64,000 bases of DNA from Sphingomonas immobilis (GTDB lineage: Bacteria > Pseudomonadota > Alphaproteobacteria > Sphingomonadales > Sphingomonadaceae): contig NZ_JAUQSZ010000016.1 in NCBI RefSeq assembly GCF_030580995.1, positions 1 through 64,000 on the forward strand. Direction: 5' to 3'. Position numbers and translations under genes: made by a program. Shown in pieces: positions 1 to 8,903 of this stretch; within the stretch, counting starts at the first letter, position 1, and every line of letters begins with the position of its first letter. The notes beneath the pieces were generated by a model. It was not told the DNA's origin. It worked only from the letters and a program-made list of their open reading frames with translations, and made no database searches.

Positions 1-2233
1 CGCACCCCCCTCTCCCGCGCCCCCGCCCCCGCCCCCCGGCCCCCCCGCCGCCCCGCCTGCCCCGCCCCGCCGCCGCGTCGCCTCCGGCGCCCACGCCGCG
101 CGCCCCCTCGCCGCCGCCGCCCGGCCCGCCGGGTCCGCCCGCGCCGGGCCCGCGCCCGTTCGGGAACAGCCCCTCCAGCGGGTTCGGTCCCTTGCCGGCA
201 CGGAACGCCTCGAACTCCTTCTGGATCTTGGACTTCAGCGGCACCGAGAAATTGACGCCCCAGCGCAGCTCGGACCGGCTCGTCTCGGCAAAGTTGATCG
301 GCGTCAGGTCGACGCGGGTCAGATTGCCCGCCGCATCGCGGGTGAAGCGATTTGGGAACACCGCCGCGATCGCCGCCGTCGCGCCGGGGAAGCTGACGGT
401 CGGGTTCTCGGTCCGCACATCGACATAGTTGGCGGAGAAGGAAATGTCCTTCGACGCCCACGGCTTCAGCGTCGCCTCCAGCTTGCGGGTATGCGCGCTG
501 CTCGCCTTGAGCGACGGATTGCCGCCGCTGATCGTCGTCACATTGGCGGTCGTGCCGTTGACGTAATCGAACACGCGCACGTTGGCGGTGGTGATCTGCG
601 GATTGCCGAGCTGCTGCGGCGTCGGCGCATCGTCGCGGTCGGTGGCGGAGGCGAGGATGCGCAACGCCGGGATCGGTGCCCAGTTGATACCGTAGCCGAG
701 CGTCGTCAGCGTGCCGAAGTCGGAAAGCCGGTCGACCGCATAATTGAAATTGGCCGACAGCGTGCCGATCGCGCCCAGCACCTGTTTCGAGCGACTGGTC
801 AGCGGCACGTCGATATTGATCTGCCCGCTCGCGATATCGCGCCCGACGTTGCCGCGCACATCGACGAGGTTGCGGACCGAGCGGCTGTCGAAGCTGTTGG
901 TCTGCGCACCGATCTTGATGCTGGTCGAAACATCGCCCGCCGGGAGCTTGAACAGCGCGCCGCTCAGCAGGCCGTCGCCGGCCAGCGTCTGCGCGGTCGA
1001 ATAGGCCTGATTGACCGGCGACGACCCGACCAGCCCGGCGAGCGGCCCATAGGGATTGGCGGTCGGATCGCCCGCGTTGAGCCGTGACTGGAACGTCGCC
1101 GCGTCGATGCCGGTATCGGTGAAAGTCTCGCTGTCGGTGCGGTCGAACGTGCCGATGAACGACCATTGCCACTTGCCGAGCGCGCCGTTGAAGGTCGCGC
1201 CGAGATGCCCGATCACCGACGAGTTCTTCTGGCTCAGCGGCAGGAACCCGTCCCGCAGAGCGCGGTCCAGCGTCACGTTGCTCGCGAAGGGCGAATACGG
1301 ATTGCCCGCCGGGAGGCTCAGCGCGACGGTCGGCAGGCCCTGCAGCGACTGGCTGCTGGTCGCCTCGATCCGGCCGTTGAACGACGCGCTCGCCTTGCCG
1401 ATCGACGTCGCATAGACGGCGTTGGCGACGAAATCGTTGCTCGACGGGATCAGCGTGCGATACGCGCCGAGGCCGCTGGTGTTCGCCGCGGTCGCGAAAT
1501 TGCCGAGCGCGGGCCGCGTCGTCGCAGCGGACGCGGGCACGCCCAGCACGCTGCTGGTGCCGTCGCCGTTCGGCACGATGACGTTGCCGCCGATCGCGAA
1601 ATTGCTCGGCGGCTGCACGATGCCGCGCTCGTCCTCGGTCAGCGCGGCAGTGTCCTTGTACGACAGGTGCAGGTTGGCGCGCGTGCCCTTGCCGATCTTG
1701 AGCACATCGACCTCGACCTGCGGCGTGTTGCTGCCGCCCGCCGTCGGCAACGTGTCGGTCAACTCGGTGGTCAGCGCGCGGAAGCGGCGGCGCAGCACGA
1801 TGTTCACCACGCGCTGGTCGGCGCGGTAGCCGTATTTGAGCGCCACTTCCTCGGGCAGGATCTCGGCGCGCTGGATCGCCTCGGTCGGGATATCGCGGAT
1901 CTCCGCGAAGCTCGAGATGCGCTTGCCGTCGAGCAGCACGACCGGAGCACCGCCGCTGCCGCGATCGCTGCGCGTCTGCGGCGCGAGTTCAGTAAGCAGG
2001 TCGGAGATCGAGTTGACGCCGTAGGAGCGGATATCGGCCGGGCTCAGCGTCAGTTCGGGCGGAATGTCGCCCTGCACCGATCCGGGCAACTTCTGCCCGC
2101 GCACGACGACTTCGCCGCCGGTCTCGTCATCCTCGGGCGCGGTCTGTTGCGGCGAAGGCGGCGCAGCTTGCGCGAGCGCGGCGACGGGCAGGCCGCCGAG
2201 AAGCAAAGTCAGCAGAACAGACGAACGACGCAT
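1..2233 (-). CDS. TonB-dependent outer-membrane receptor, partial at window edge
   Basis: Reading leftward from ATG at 2233 the frame stays open for 744 codons and runs off the window, so the C-terminus is missing. It opens with a signal peptide (MRRSSVLLTLLLGGLPVAALAQA) and a possible TonB box (EVVVRGQ). A plug-like segment follows (LSPADIRSYGVNSISDLLTE, then VVLLDGKRI). The rest is beta-barrel-like, rich in alternating aromatic and polar residues. The last 50 or so visible residues (positions about 1-160) are almost all Gly, Arg, Pro and Ala, a segment I recall from a sphingomonad receptor subfamily. The substrate cannot be told from sequence. It lies 68 bases downstream of the NTF2-like gene in the same direction. 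Confidence 0.9.
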   Translation of the reverse strand, partial: MRRSSVLLTLLLGGLPVAALAQAAPPSPQQTAPEDDETGGEVVVRGQKLPGSVQGDIPPELTLSPADIRSYGVNSISDLLTELAPQTRSDRGSGGAPVVLLDGKRISSFAEIRDIPTEAIQRAEILPEEVALKYGYRADQRVVNIVLRRRFRALTTELTDTLPTAGGSNTPQVEVDVLKIGKGTRANLHLSYKDTAALTEDERGIVQPPSNFAIGGNVIVPNGDGTSSVLGVPASAATTRPALGNFATAANTSGLGAYRTLIPSSNDFVANAVYATSIGKASASFNGRIEATSSQSLQGLPTVALSLPAGNPYSPFASNVTLDRALRDGFLPLSQKNSSVIGHLGATFNGALGKWQWSFIGTFDRTDSETFTDTGIDAATFQSRLNAGDPTANPYGPLAGLVGSSPVNQAYSTAQTLAGDGLLSGALFKLPAGDVSTSIKIGAQTNSFDSRSVRNLVDVRGNVGRDIASGQINIDVPLTSRSKQVLGAIGTLSANFNYAVDRLSDFGTLTTLGYGINWAPIPALRILASATDRDDAPTPQQLGNPQITTANVRVFDYVNGTTANVTTISGGNPSLKASSAHTRKLEATLKPWASKDISFSANYVDVRTENPTVSFPGATAAIAAVFPNRFTRDAAGNLTRVDLTPINFAETSRSELRWGVNFSVPLKSKIQKEFEAFRAGKGPNPLEGLFPNGRGPGAGGPGGPGGGGEGARGVGAGGDAAAGRGRRGGGGAGGRGRGRGRGGC

Positions 2234-2301
2234 ACAGGCAATCCCCAAGAGACGATCGCCAAATGCCCGTCGATTGTCGCAAGATTATGCCAGTATCGGG
2301 A

Positions 2302-2787
2302 TTATTGTGCGCCGCAACCTGTCGTGCGCGACGAATAGGTGATGGTCACGATCTTCCATGCGCCGTTTTCGCGCAGCAGGTCGAAATGGTTCACGCCGCA
2401 ATGATGCGCCTGGCCGTTGATGCGAAAGACGAAGGGCGCCCACACCATCGCGATATCGCCGTCGATCTCGACCGCCGGATCGCTCATCGTCTCGCTCGCG
2501 CCGGCGGGACCGCTGGCGAAGGCGGCGACCAGCTCGCCGAGCGTGAGCCGCATGACCGAGCGCGTGCCGTCGGCATTCTCCTTGGCCGCGGTCAGCACGC
2601 CTTCGGGCCGCACCACCGATGCGCCCGCCTTCGGATCGTGCGTGCCGATCGCACCGAGCAGCGTCTCGACCGTCGCCAGCACCGCGGCGGTATCCTGTTC
2701 GGTATAGGGCACCGGATTGGCGGGCGGCAGTTTGTCGGTGGCTTTCTGCGGGGCCGCGAGCAGGGCGGCGGCAAGCAACAGGCTCAT
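2302..2787 (-). CDS. Secreted NTF2-like (SnoaL/DUF4440-type) protein
   Basis: 161 residues. The N-terminus (MSLLLAAALLAAP) looks like a short signal peptide. The rest has the feel of a cystatin-like NTF2 fold: an opening helix with ETLLGAIGTHDPKAG, then DGTRSVMRLTLGEL, a strand pair around VEIDGDIAMVWAPFVF and a closing NGAWKIVTITYSSR. That last pattern is typical of SnoaL/DUF4440-type proteins. No catalytic residues can be assigned with confidence. The ATG lies 9 bases after the stop of the upstream flavoprotein gene, so the two are probably co-transcribed. A role in handling a small ligand is only a guess. Confidence 0.7.
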   Translation of the reverse strand: MSLLLAAALLAAPQKATDKLPPANPVPYTEQDTAAVLATVETLLGAIGTHDPKAGASVVRPEGVLTAAKENADGTRSVMRLTLGELVAAFASGPAGASETMSDPAVEIDGDIAMVWAPFVFRINGQAHHCGVNHFDLLRENGAWKIVTITYSSRTTGCGAQ

Positions 2788-2796
2788 ATATATTCC

Positions 2797-4038
2797 TTAC
2801 GCGGGGATCATTTCCTTGAGCGGCACGCCTGCGTCGGCAAGGCGCGCCGGATCGATCGCCGCACCCGCCAGCACCAGCGCGCGGCCCTGGACATAATCCT
2901 TGGTCGCGTTGACGCAATCGAGCGCGATCACGCGGCCCGCCTTCAGATATACGACCGAGAAGCTGCGCGCCGCCACGTCGCCGCGCACGACGAGCGCGTC
3001 GTGCCCGGTCGAAAGCCCTACCGTCTGCAGGCGCAGATCATATTGGTTCGACCAGAACCACGGCACCGCTTCGTAATGAACCTCTTCGCCGACGATGGTC
3101 TTGGCGACGATGCTGGCCTGGTCGTTGGCATTCTGCACCGATTCCAGCCGGATCGTCGCACCATCGGCGAAGCGGTTCGAATGCGCCGCGCAGTCGCCGA
3201 TCGCGAAGACATCGGGCAGGCTGGTGCGGCATTGCGCGTCGACCGCAACGCCGTTGCCACCCTCCGCGCCCGCGTCGATCAGCGGCGCCGTCGCCGGGAT
3301 GATGCCGATGCCGACGATCACCATCTGCGCGGGCAGGATCTCGCCGTCCACAAGGCGTACGCCGGTCGCGGCACCGTCAGCCTCCTCGATACATTCGACG
3401 CCCACGCCCGTGCGCAGATCGACACCATGGGCGCGGTGCTCCGCCTCGTAGAAGCGCGACAGCGGTTCGCCGGCGACGCGCGCCAGCACGCGGTCGAGCG
3501 CTTCGAGCACCGTCACATGCTTGCCGAACTTGGTCAGCACCGCCGCCGCCTCCAGCCCGATATAGCCGCCGCCGATGACGACGACGCGCTCAACTTCTGG
3601 AAGTTCGCGCATAAGCTGGTCCACGTCGGCGCGGGTGCGCACCGCATGGACCCCCTTCAGGCTGTGGCCAGAGCAGACGAGTTTGCGTGGGGAGCCCCCC
3701 GTCGCCCAGATCAGCGTGCCGTAGCCGATCGTCTCGCCGCTCGCGGTCTCGATCGTGTGCGCGGCTGGCTCGACCTTCACGACGGCCGAGCCGAGCAACG
3801 TCGCCACCTCGCGCTCATCCCAGAATTTCGCAGGGCGGATCAGGATACGCTCGAATTCCTTGTCGCCCGCCAGATATTCCTTCGACAATGGCGGGCGTTC
3901 GTAAGGCAGCTCGGGCTCGTCGCCGATCATCGCGATCGTGCCCGCAAACTTGTTCTGCCTGAGCGCCACCGCGGCTTGCGCGCCGCCATGTCCCGCACCC
4001 ACGATCACGACGTCAAAGCGCTTCAAGCCGTCCTCCAT
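2797..4038 (-). CDS. FAD-dependent ferredoxin/putidaredoxin reductase-like oxidoreductase
   Basis: 413 residues from ATG 4038. The open frame extends further upstream, but that part is antisense to the small gene at 4117 and carries no family motif, so the start before RFDVVIVGAGHGG was chosen. The first Rossmann motif is GAGHGG at residues 14-19, followed by RPPLSKEYL, typical of rubredoxin and putidaredoxin reductases. A second nucleotide motif (VVVIGGGYIGLEAA) lies in the middle and a FAD-contact motif (DVFAIGDCA) follows it. The family passes electrons from NAD(P)H to a 2Fe-2S ferredoxin or rubredoxin that serves a P450 or dioxygenase. No ferredoxin or oxygenase gene is adjacent here, so the partner is unknown. 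Confidence 0.88.
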   Translation of the reverse strand: MEDGLKRFDVVIVGAGHGGAQAAVALRQNKFAGTIAMIGDEPELPYERPPLSKEYLAGDKEFERILIRPAKFWDEREVATLLGSAVVKVEPAAHTIETASGETIGYGTLIWATGGSPRKLVCSGHSLKGVHAVRTRADVDQLMRELPEVERVVVIGGGYIGLEAAAVLTKFGKHVTVLEALDRVLARVAGEPLSRFYEAEHRAHGVDLRTGVGVECIEEADGAATGVRLVDGEILPAQMVIVGIGIIPATAPLIDAGAEGGNGVAVDAQCRTSLPDVFAIGDCAAHSNRFADGATIRLESVQNANDQASIVAKTIVGEEVHYEAVPWFWSNQYDLRLQTVGLSTGHDALVVRGDVAARSFSVVYLKAGRVIALDCVNATKDYVQGRALVLAGAAIDPARLADAGVPLKEMIPA

Positions 4039-4116
4039 CCTGTCCCGCTCCTCTGCGGCACGATGCCCCTCATGTCGAGATGGCGCGTTTCTTCCGATTG
4101 GCGTAGCCCTTTCGCG

Positions 4117-4299
4117 ATGAGCGAAGACCGATTCGAACGCCACCGCCAGCCCTGGACCACCGACGAGATCCAGAAGCTCCACACCCTTGCGAAGAAAGGC
4201 ATGGCGCTCAAGGCCATCGCCAAGGCGCTGAAACGCAGCGAGGAATCCACCAAGGATCGCGCCAAGGCCGACGGGCTCACCATCGCCAAGCTGCGGTAA
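4117..4299 (+). CDS. Small SANT/Myb-like helix-turn-helix protein
   Basis: 60 residues. It begins MSEDRFERHRQPWTTDEI, and the PWT-x-DE-I-x-KL-x-x-LA pattern with a following KAIAKALKRSEES is that of a one-repeat Myb/SANT-like DNA-binding unit. Small proteins of this kind, ending in a basic helix, are common in alphaproteobacteria. The gene is divergent from the flavoprotein gene, 78 bases away. The Shine-Dalgarno sequence is weak. Function is unknown; DNA binding is an inference from the helix-turn-helix-like pattern. Confidence 0.6.
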   Translation: MSEDRFERHRQPWTTDEIQKLHTLAKKGMALKAIAKALKRSEESTKDRAKADGLTIAKLR

Positions 4300-4345
4300 G
4301 CCCGAATCGGGCATGTTGCGCTGCAAAATTTGTAGAGTAAGGTCC

Positions 4346-4371
4346 GGAACGGAACGCGGTATCCGCATGTT
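4346..4371 (+). promoter_or_regulatory. Possible EcfG-type (general stress) promoter of the RND operon
   Basis: GGAAC at 4346-4350 is followed after 17 bases by TGTT at 4368-4371. The alphaproteobacterial general-stress sigma factor EcfG recognises about GGAAC-N16/17-CGTT, so there is one mismatch. A start near 4378 would leave a leader of about 60 bases before the ATG at 4439. A second GGAAC at 4351 has no matching downstream element. Weak evidence. Confidence 0.2.
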
Positions 4372-4438
4372 TGGCCGTCCGTTGCGCAGCAGCAACGGCG
4401 ATCGCATGGTCCGGGACGGATTTCGCGCTGGAGATAGA

Positions 4439-5668
4439 ATGACGCCCGACCTGACTTCCCGTTCGCCTGCAGCCTTTCCGATTTTCCCAGCAACCCTCGC
4501 AATCCTGGTTTCCGCCGCTTTGCTGGCGGGCTGTTCGGGATCAGGCTCGCAGGGATCCGGCAGTACGGGCGGCGGCCGCAGAGGCCCGTCCGGCCCACCC
4601 GAAGTCGGCTATGTCATCGCGCAATATGCCAATGTCCCCGTCGTCACCGAACTCGCGGGGCGCACCACCGCCTTCGAAAGCTCGGAAGTCCGCCCGCAGG
4701 TTTCGGGTGTCATCTATCGCCGCTTCTTCACCGAAGGCACGCTGGTGAAAAAGGGCCAGCCGCTCTACCAGATCGACCCGAGCCTCTACCGCGCCTCCGC
4801 CAACCAGGCGCAGGCCAATCTTTCGAGCGCGCAGGCGCTGGCCGAAAGCTCGCGCATCAAGGCCGATCGCTACAAGCCGCTCGCGGATATCGAGGCGGTG
4901 GCGAAGCAGGACTACACCGACGCGCTCGCCGCATCGAAACAGGCGAGCGCGACCGTCGCGCAGCAGCGCGCGGCGCTCGACACCGCACGCATCAACCTGC
5001 GCTTCACCACCGTGCCCGCGCCGATCACCGGCCGCATCGGCCGCTCGCTGTTCACGGTCGGCGCGCTGGTGTCCGCCAGCCAGGCCGATCCGCTCGCCAC
5101 GATCCAGCGGCTCGATCCGATCTTCGTCGATATCCAGCAATCGTCCGCCGACCTGCTGCGCCTGCGCAAGGCACTCGCCTCGGGCGGGGAGACGCCGGCC
5201 TCGGCCGCCGTCAAGCTGAAGCTCGAGGACGGCAGCGACTATGGCTATTCCGGCCGTGTCGAGTTTTCCGAAGTCGTGGTCGATGCCACCACCGGCACGG
5301 TGACGGTACGCGCGCAATTCCCCAACGCGCAGGGGTTGCTGTTGCCCGGCATGTTCGTCCGCGCCAGCTTCGCGCAGTCGATCGACAAGAACGCCTTCCT
5401 GGTCCCGCAGCAGGCCGTCGCGCGCACAGCCAAGGGCGAGGCGACGGTGTTCGTCGTCAACGGCAACAAGGCCGTGCTGCGCACCGTGACCGCGCCGCGC
5501 ACGTCGGGCGCCAACTGGGTGGTGACGGCGGGCCTCAAACCCGGCGACAAGGTGATCGTGCAGGGCGTCGGCAAGACCAAGCCCAACCTTACCGTAAAGC
5601 CCGTCCCCGCCAGCCAGGCGCAAAAGATCGAGGCACCCAAGCAGGGCGCAGCCTCGTCGAAGGGCTGA
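4439..5668 (+). CDS. RND efflux periplasmic adaptor (membrane fusion) lipoprotein
   Basis: 409 residues from ATG 4439, which has GGAG 4-8 bases upstream. The N-terminus carries a signal peptide with lipobox LLAGC; Cys32 would be lipidated and anchor the protein in the inner membrane. After a Gly/Ser linker come the usual adaptor parts: a lipoyl-like half (VRPQVSGVIYRRFFTEGTLV, QPLYQIDP), a helical hairpin rich in Ala and Gln (residues about 115-185), the second half-motif (VPAPITGRIGRS) and a beta-barrel domain ending around GLKPGDKVIVQG. It bridges the transporter at 5673 and the outer-membrane factor at 8900. The stop is 4 bases before the GTG of the transporter gene. AcrA/MexA-like. Confidence 0.95.
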   Translation: MTPDLTSRSPAAFPIFPATLAILVSAALLAGCSGSGSQGSGSTGGGRRGPSGPPEVGYVIAQYANVPVVTELAGRTTAFESSEVRPQVSGVIYRRFFTEGTLVKKGQPLYQIDPSLYRASANQAQANLSSAQALAESSRIKADRYKPLADIEAVAKQDYTDALAASKQASATVAQQRAALDTARINLRFTTVPAPITGRIGRSLFTVGALVSASQADPLATIQRLDPIFVDIQQSSADLLRLRKALASGGETPASAAVKLKLEDGSDYGYSGRVEFSEVVVDATTGTVTVRAQFPNAQGLLLPGMFVRASFAQSIDKNAFLVPQQAVARTAKGEATVFVVNGNKAVLRTVTAPRTSGANWVVTAGLKPGDKVIVQGVGKTKPNLTVKPVPASQAQKIEAPKQGAASSKG

Positions 5669-5672
5669 GCGC

Positions 5673-8600
5673 GTGATCTCCAGGATCTTCATCGACAGGC
5701 CGATCTTCGCCTGGGTGATCGCGATCATCATCATGCTGGCGGGCATCGGCGCGATCTACTCGCTGCCGATCGAACAATATCCCGACGTCGCCCCGCCGCA
5801 GGTCAATATCCGCGCGACCTATCCCGGCGCCTCCGCGCAGACGCTGGAGAACAGCGTGGCGCAGGTGATCGAGCAACAGCTCACCGGGCTCGACGGGCTG
5901 CTCTATTTCAGCACGAGTTCGACCTCGCGCGGCCAGGTTACGATCAACGCCACCTTCCAGAAGGGCACCGATCCCGACATCGCGCAGGTGCAGGTGCAGA
6001 ACAAGGTGCAGCAGGCGATCACGCGCCTGCCGCAACAGGTGCAGCAGCAGGGCCTGACCGTCACCAAGTCCAACCCGGACTTCCTGATGGTCGCCGCGAT
6101 CTACGACACGACCGACCGCGTCACCAACCAGGACGTGTCCGATTATCTCGTGTCGAACATGCAGGATGCGCTCGGCCGTATCAAAGGCGTCGGCGACACC
6201 AACGTGTTCGGCGCGCAATATGCGATGCGCATCTGGCTCAACCCCGACAAGATGGCGAGCTACGCGCTGATCCCGAGCGACGTCACCACCGCCATCACCG
6301 CGCAGAATGCCGAGGTCGCCGCCGGCGAGATCGGCGGCGCGCCGAACCCGCCCGAACAGGTGCTGGACGCGACCGTCACCGCGCAGTCGCGCCTGTCCAC
6401 GCCCGAGCAGTTCCGCAACATCGTCATCAAGACGCAGCCCGACGGATCGGCGGTGCGCGTCGGCGATGTCGCGCGTGTCGAGCTGGGTTCGGAAAGCTAC
6501 GGCGTCGTCAGCCGCTACAACGGCCATCCCGGTGCCGGTTTCGCGATCAGCCTGGCACCCGGCGCCGACGCCATGTCGACCGCCGAGCTCGTCAAGGCCG
6601 AGTTCGCGCGGCAATCCAAGAATTTCCCGCACGGCTTCGCTTACGCCTTCCCGCAGGACTCGACGCTGTTCATCAAACTGTCGGTGGACGAGGTCGTCAT
6701 CACGCTGATCGAGGCGATCATCCTCGTCGTCATCGTGATGTTCGTGTTCCTGCAAAGCTGGCGCGCGACGCTCATCCCGACGATCGCGGTGCCGGTCGTG
6801 CTGCTCGGCACCTTCGGCGTGTTCGCGCTGGCCGGCTTCTCGATCAACACGATGACGCTGTTCGGCCTCGTGCTGGCGATCGGCCTGCTCGTCGACGACG
6901 CGATCGTCGTGGTCGAGAATGTCGAGCGCCTGATGGACGAGGATCCCGACCTGTCCCCGCGCGATGCGACGATCAAGTCGATGGACGAGATCACCGTCGC
7001 GCTGGTCGCGATCGCGCTGGTGCTGTCGGCGGTGTTCCTGCCGATGGCGTTCTTCGGCGGATCGACCGGCGTCATCTACAAGCAATTCTCGATCACGATC
7101 GTCTCGGCGATGGTGCTGTCGGTGATCGTCGCGCTGGTGCTGACGCCTGCGCTCACCGCGCACATGCTGAAGCGCCGCAGCGAAGAGGAGCGGCAGAAGG
7201 CGCGCTCCCATGCCTTGTGGGGCATTCCCGCCTGGTTCGGGCGGCAATGGGAAAAATTCACCGGCTGGTTCAACGATGCGTTCGCCAGGACGACCGATCG
7301 CTATGTCGGCGCGGTCGGCACGGTCGTCGATCGCAAATGGCTGTTCCTGCTGATCTACGCGGGCGTCGTCGCGATTCTGGCGATCATGTTCATGCGCCTG
7401 CCGACCGGGTTCCTGCCGACCGAGGATCAGGGCATCGCGCAGTTGCAGTATAATCTCGCGCCCGGCGCAACGATCAACAGCACGATGATCGCGCAGAAGG
7501 AGATCGAGAAATACTTCCTGACGCAGGAGAAGAAGAACGTCTCCGGCCTGCTGACGATCGCGGGCGGCGGTGGCGGCGGCGCGGGCGGCGGCCAGAATGC
7601 GGGCCGCGGCTTCGTCGCCCTGGCCGATTGGGACAAACGTAGCGGCGCTGCCAACGGCGCGCCCGCCATTACGCAGCGCGCGACCAAGGCGCTGGGCGGT
7701 TTGCGCGATGTCGAGTTCTACGCGATCCAGCCGGGCGCGGTGCGCGGCCTGGGCCAGGGCAACGGCTTTACGCTCGAGCTGCAGAATACCGGCGGCATGA
7801 GCCGCGTCGAGTTCAAGGCCGCGCGCGACAAACTGCTCGCCGCCGCGCGCGCGGACAGCCGCCTTTCCGCCGTGCGCCCGACCGATCTCGACGACCAGCC
7901 GACGCTCAAGGTCGATGTCGATCCGCTCAAGCTCAGCACGCTCGGCCTCACGCAGGCCAACGTCAACGCGACGCTGTCGACCGCCTGGGGCGGCAGCTAC
8001 GTCAACGACTTCAACGATCGCGGCCGCGTGAAGCGCGTCTATGTGCAGGGCGACGCCGAATATCGTTCCGAACCCGAAGACATCGGCAAATGGTTCGTGC
8101 GCACGTCGACGGGGACGATGGCGCCCTTCTCCTCGTTCGCGACGACGAGCTGGGCGACCGCGCCCAACTCGCTCGCGCGTTTCCAGGGCATTTCGTCCTA
8201 CGAGATTTCCGGCCAGTCCGCGCCGGGCCAAAGCTCGGGCGAGGCGATGAACATCATGACCGAACTCGCCGCCAAGATTCCGGGCACCAGCGTCGCGTGG
8301 AGCGGCCTGTCCTATCAGGAGCGGCTGTCGAACGGACAGGCGCCGTACCTCTACGGCATCTCGCTGCTCGTCGTGTTCCTGTGCCTTGCCGCGCTGTATG
8401 AAAGCTGGTCGATCCCGGTCGCGGTGCTGCTTGTCATTCCTCTTGGGCTGGTCGGCGCGGTGTTCGCCGTCACGCTGCGGGGCTTGCAGAACGACGTCTA
8501 TTTCCAGATCGGCCTGCTGACGACGATGGGCCTTGCCTCCAAGAACGCGATCCTGATGATCGAATTTGCCGAAGCTGCCGAAAAGCAGGGCAAGCGCGTG

Positions 8601-8903
8601 ATCGAGGCCGCGCTGGAGGCCGCGCGGATTCGTCTGCGCCCGATCCTGATGACGAGCTTCGCCTTCATCTTCGGCGTGCTGCCGCTGGCGATCTCGACCG
8701 GCGCGGGCGCGAACAGCCGCGTCGCGATCGGCACGGCAGTGATCGGCGGAATGCTGACCGCGACGATCCTCGCGATCTTCTACATCCCGCTGTTCTTCGT
8801 GCTGGTGCGGCGCGGCGTGCGCGACGGGATGAAGGCGGTGCGATCGCGCCTGCATCACGACGATCCGCACCACGAAGAGCCCAAGCCGGAGGGCGCAGCA
8901 TGA
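5673..8903 (+). CDS. RND efflux transporter, HAE1 family (AcrB/MexB-like)
   Basis: 1076 residues from GTG 5673, normal for the family. It starts MISRIFIDRPIFAWVIAI, the usual first membrane helix, and has two halves, each with a large periplasmic loop. The proton relay is intact: Asp408 and Asp409 in GLLVDDAIVVVENVE and Lys957 in LASKNAILMIEF match AcrB Asp407, Asp408 and Lys940. A Gly-rich stretch (GGGGGGAGGG, near residue 630) lies in the second porter loop, where this family often has a Gly-rich segment. It drives proton-coupled export of hydrophobic or amphiphilic compounds. It overlaps the outer-membrane factor gene by ATGA. Confidence 0.97.
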   Translation: MISRIFIDRPIFAWVIAIIIMLAGIGAIYSLPIEQYPDVAPPQVNIRATYPGASAQTLENSVAQVIEQQLTGLDGLLYFSTSSTSRGQVTINATFQKGTDPDIAQVQVQNKVQQAITRLPQQVQQQGLTVTKSNPDFLMVAAIYDTTDRVTNQDVSDYLVSNMQDALGRIKGVGDTNVFGAQYAMRIWLNPDKMASYALIPSDVTTAITAQNAEVAAGEIGGAPNPPEQVLDATVTAQSRLSTPEQFRNIVIKTQPDGSAVRVGDVARVELGSESYGVVSRYNGHPGAGFAISLAPGADAMSTAELVKAEFARQSKNFPHGFAYAFPQDSTLFIKLSVDEVVITLIEAIILVVIVMFVFLQSWRATLIPTIAVPVVLLGTFGVFALAGFSINTMTLFGLVLAIGLLVDDAIVVVENVERLMDEDPDLSPRDATIKSMDEITVALVAIALVLSAVFLPMAFFGGSTGVIYKQFSITIVSAMVLSVIVALVLTPALTAHMLKRRSEEERQKARSHALWGIPAWFGRQWEKFTGWFNDAFARTTDRYVGAVGTVVDRKWLFLLIYAGVVAILAIMFMRLPTGFLPTEDQGIAQLQYNLAPGATINSTMIAQKEIEKYFLTQEKKNVSGLLTIAGGGGGGAGGGQNAGRGFVALADWDKRSGAANGAPAITQRATKALGGLRDVEFYAIQPGAVRGLGQGNGFTLELQNTGGMSRVEFKAARDKLLAAARADSRLSAVRPTDLDDQPTLKVDVDPLKLSTLGLTQANVNATLSTAWGGSYVNDFNDRGRVKRVYVQGDAEYRSEPEDIGKWFVRTSTGTMAPFSSFATTSWATAPNSLARFQGISSYEISGQSAPGQSSGEAMNIMTELAAKIPGTSVAWSGLSYQERLSNGQAPYLYGISLLVVFLCLAALYESWSIPVAVLLVIPLGLVGAVFAVTLRGLQNDVYFQIGLLTTMGLASKNAILMIEFAEAAEKQGKRVIEAALEAARIRLRPILMTSFAFIFGVLPLAISTGAGANSRVAIGTAVIGGMLTATILAIFYIPLFFVLVRRGVRDGMKAVRSRLHHDDPHHEEPKPEGAA

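Noticed and set aside
2263..4116. Long plus-strand frame across the flavoprotein gene
   Set aside because: Antisense to a clear FAD-dependent reductase; only its last 60 codons (4117-4299) look like a real protein.
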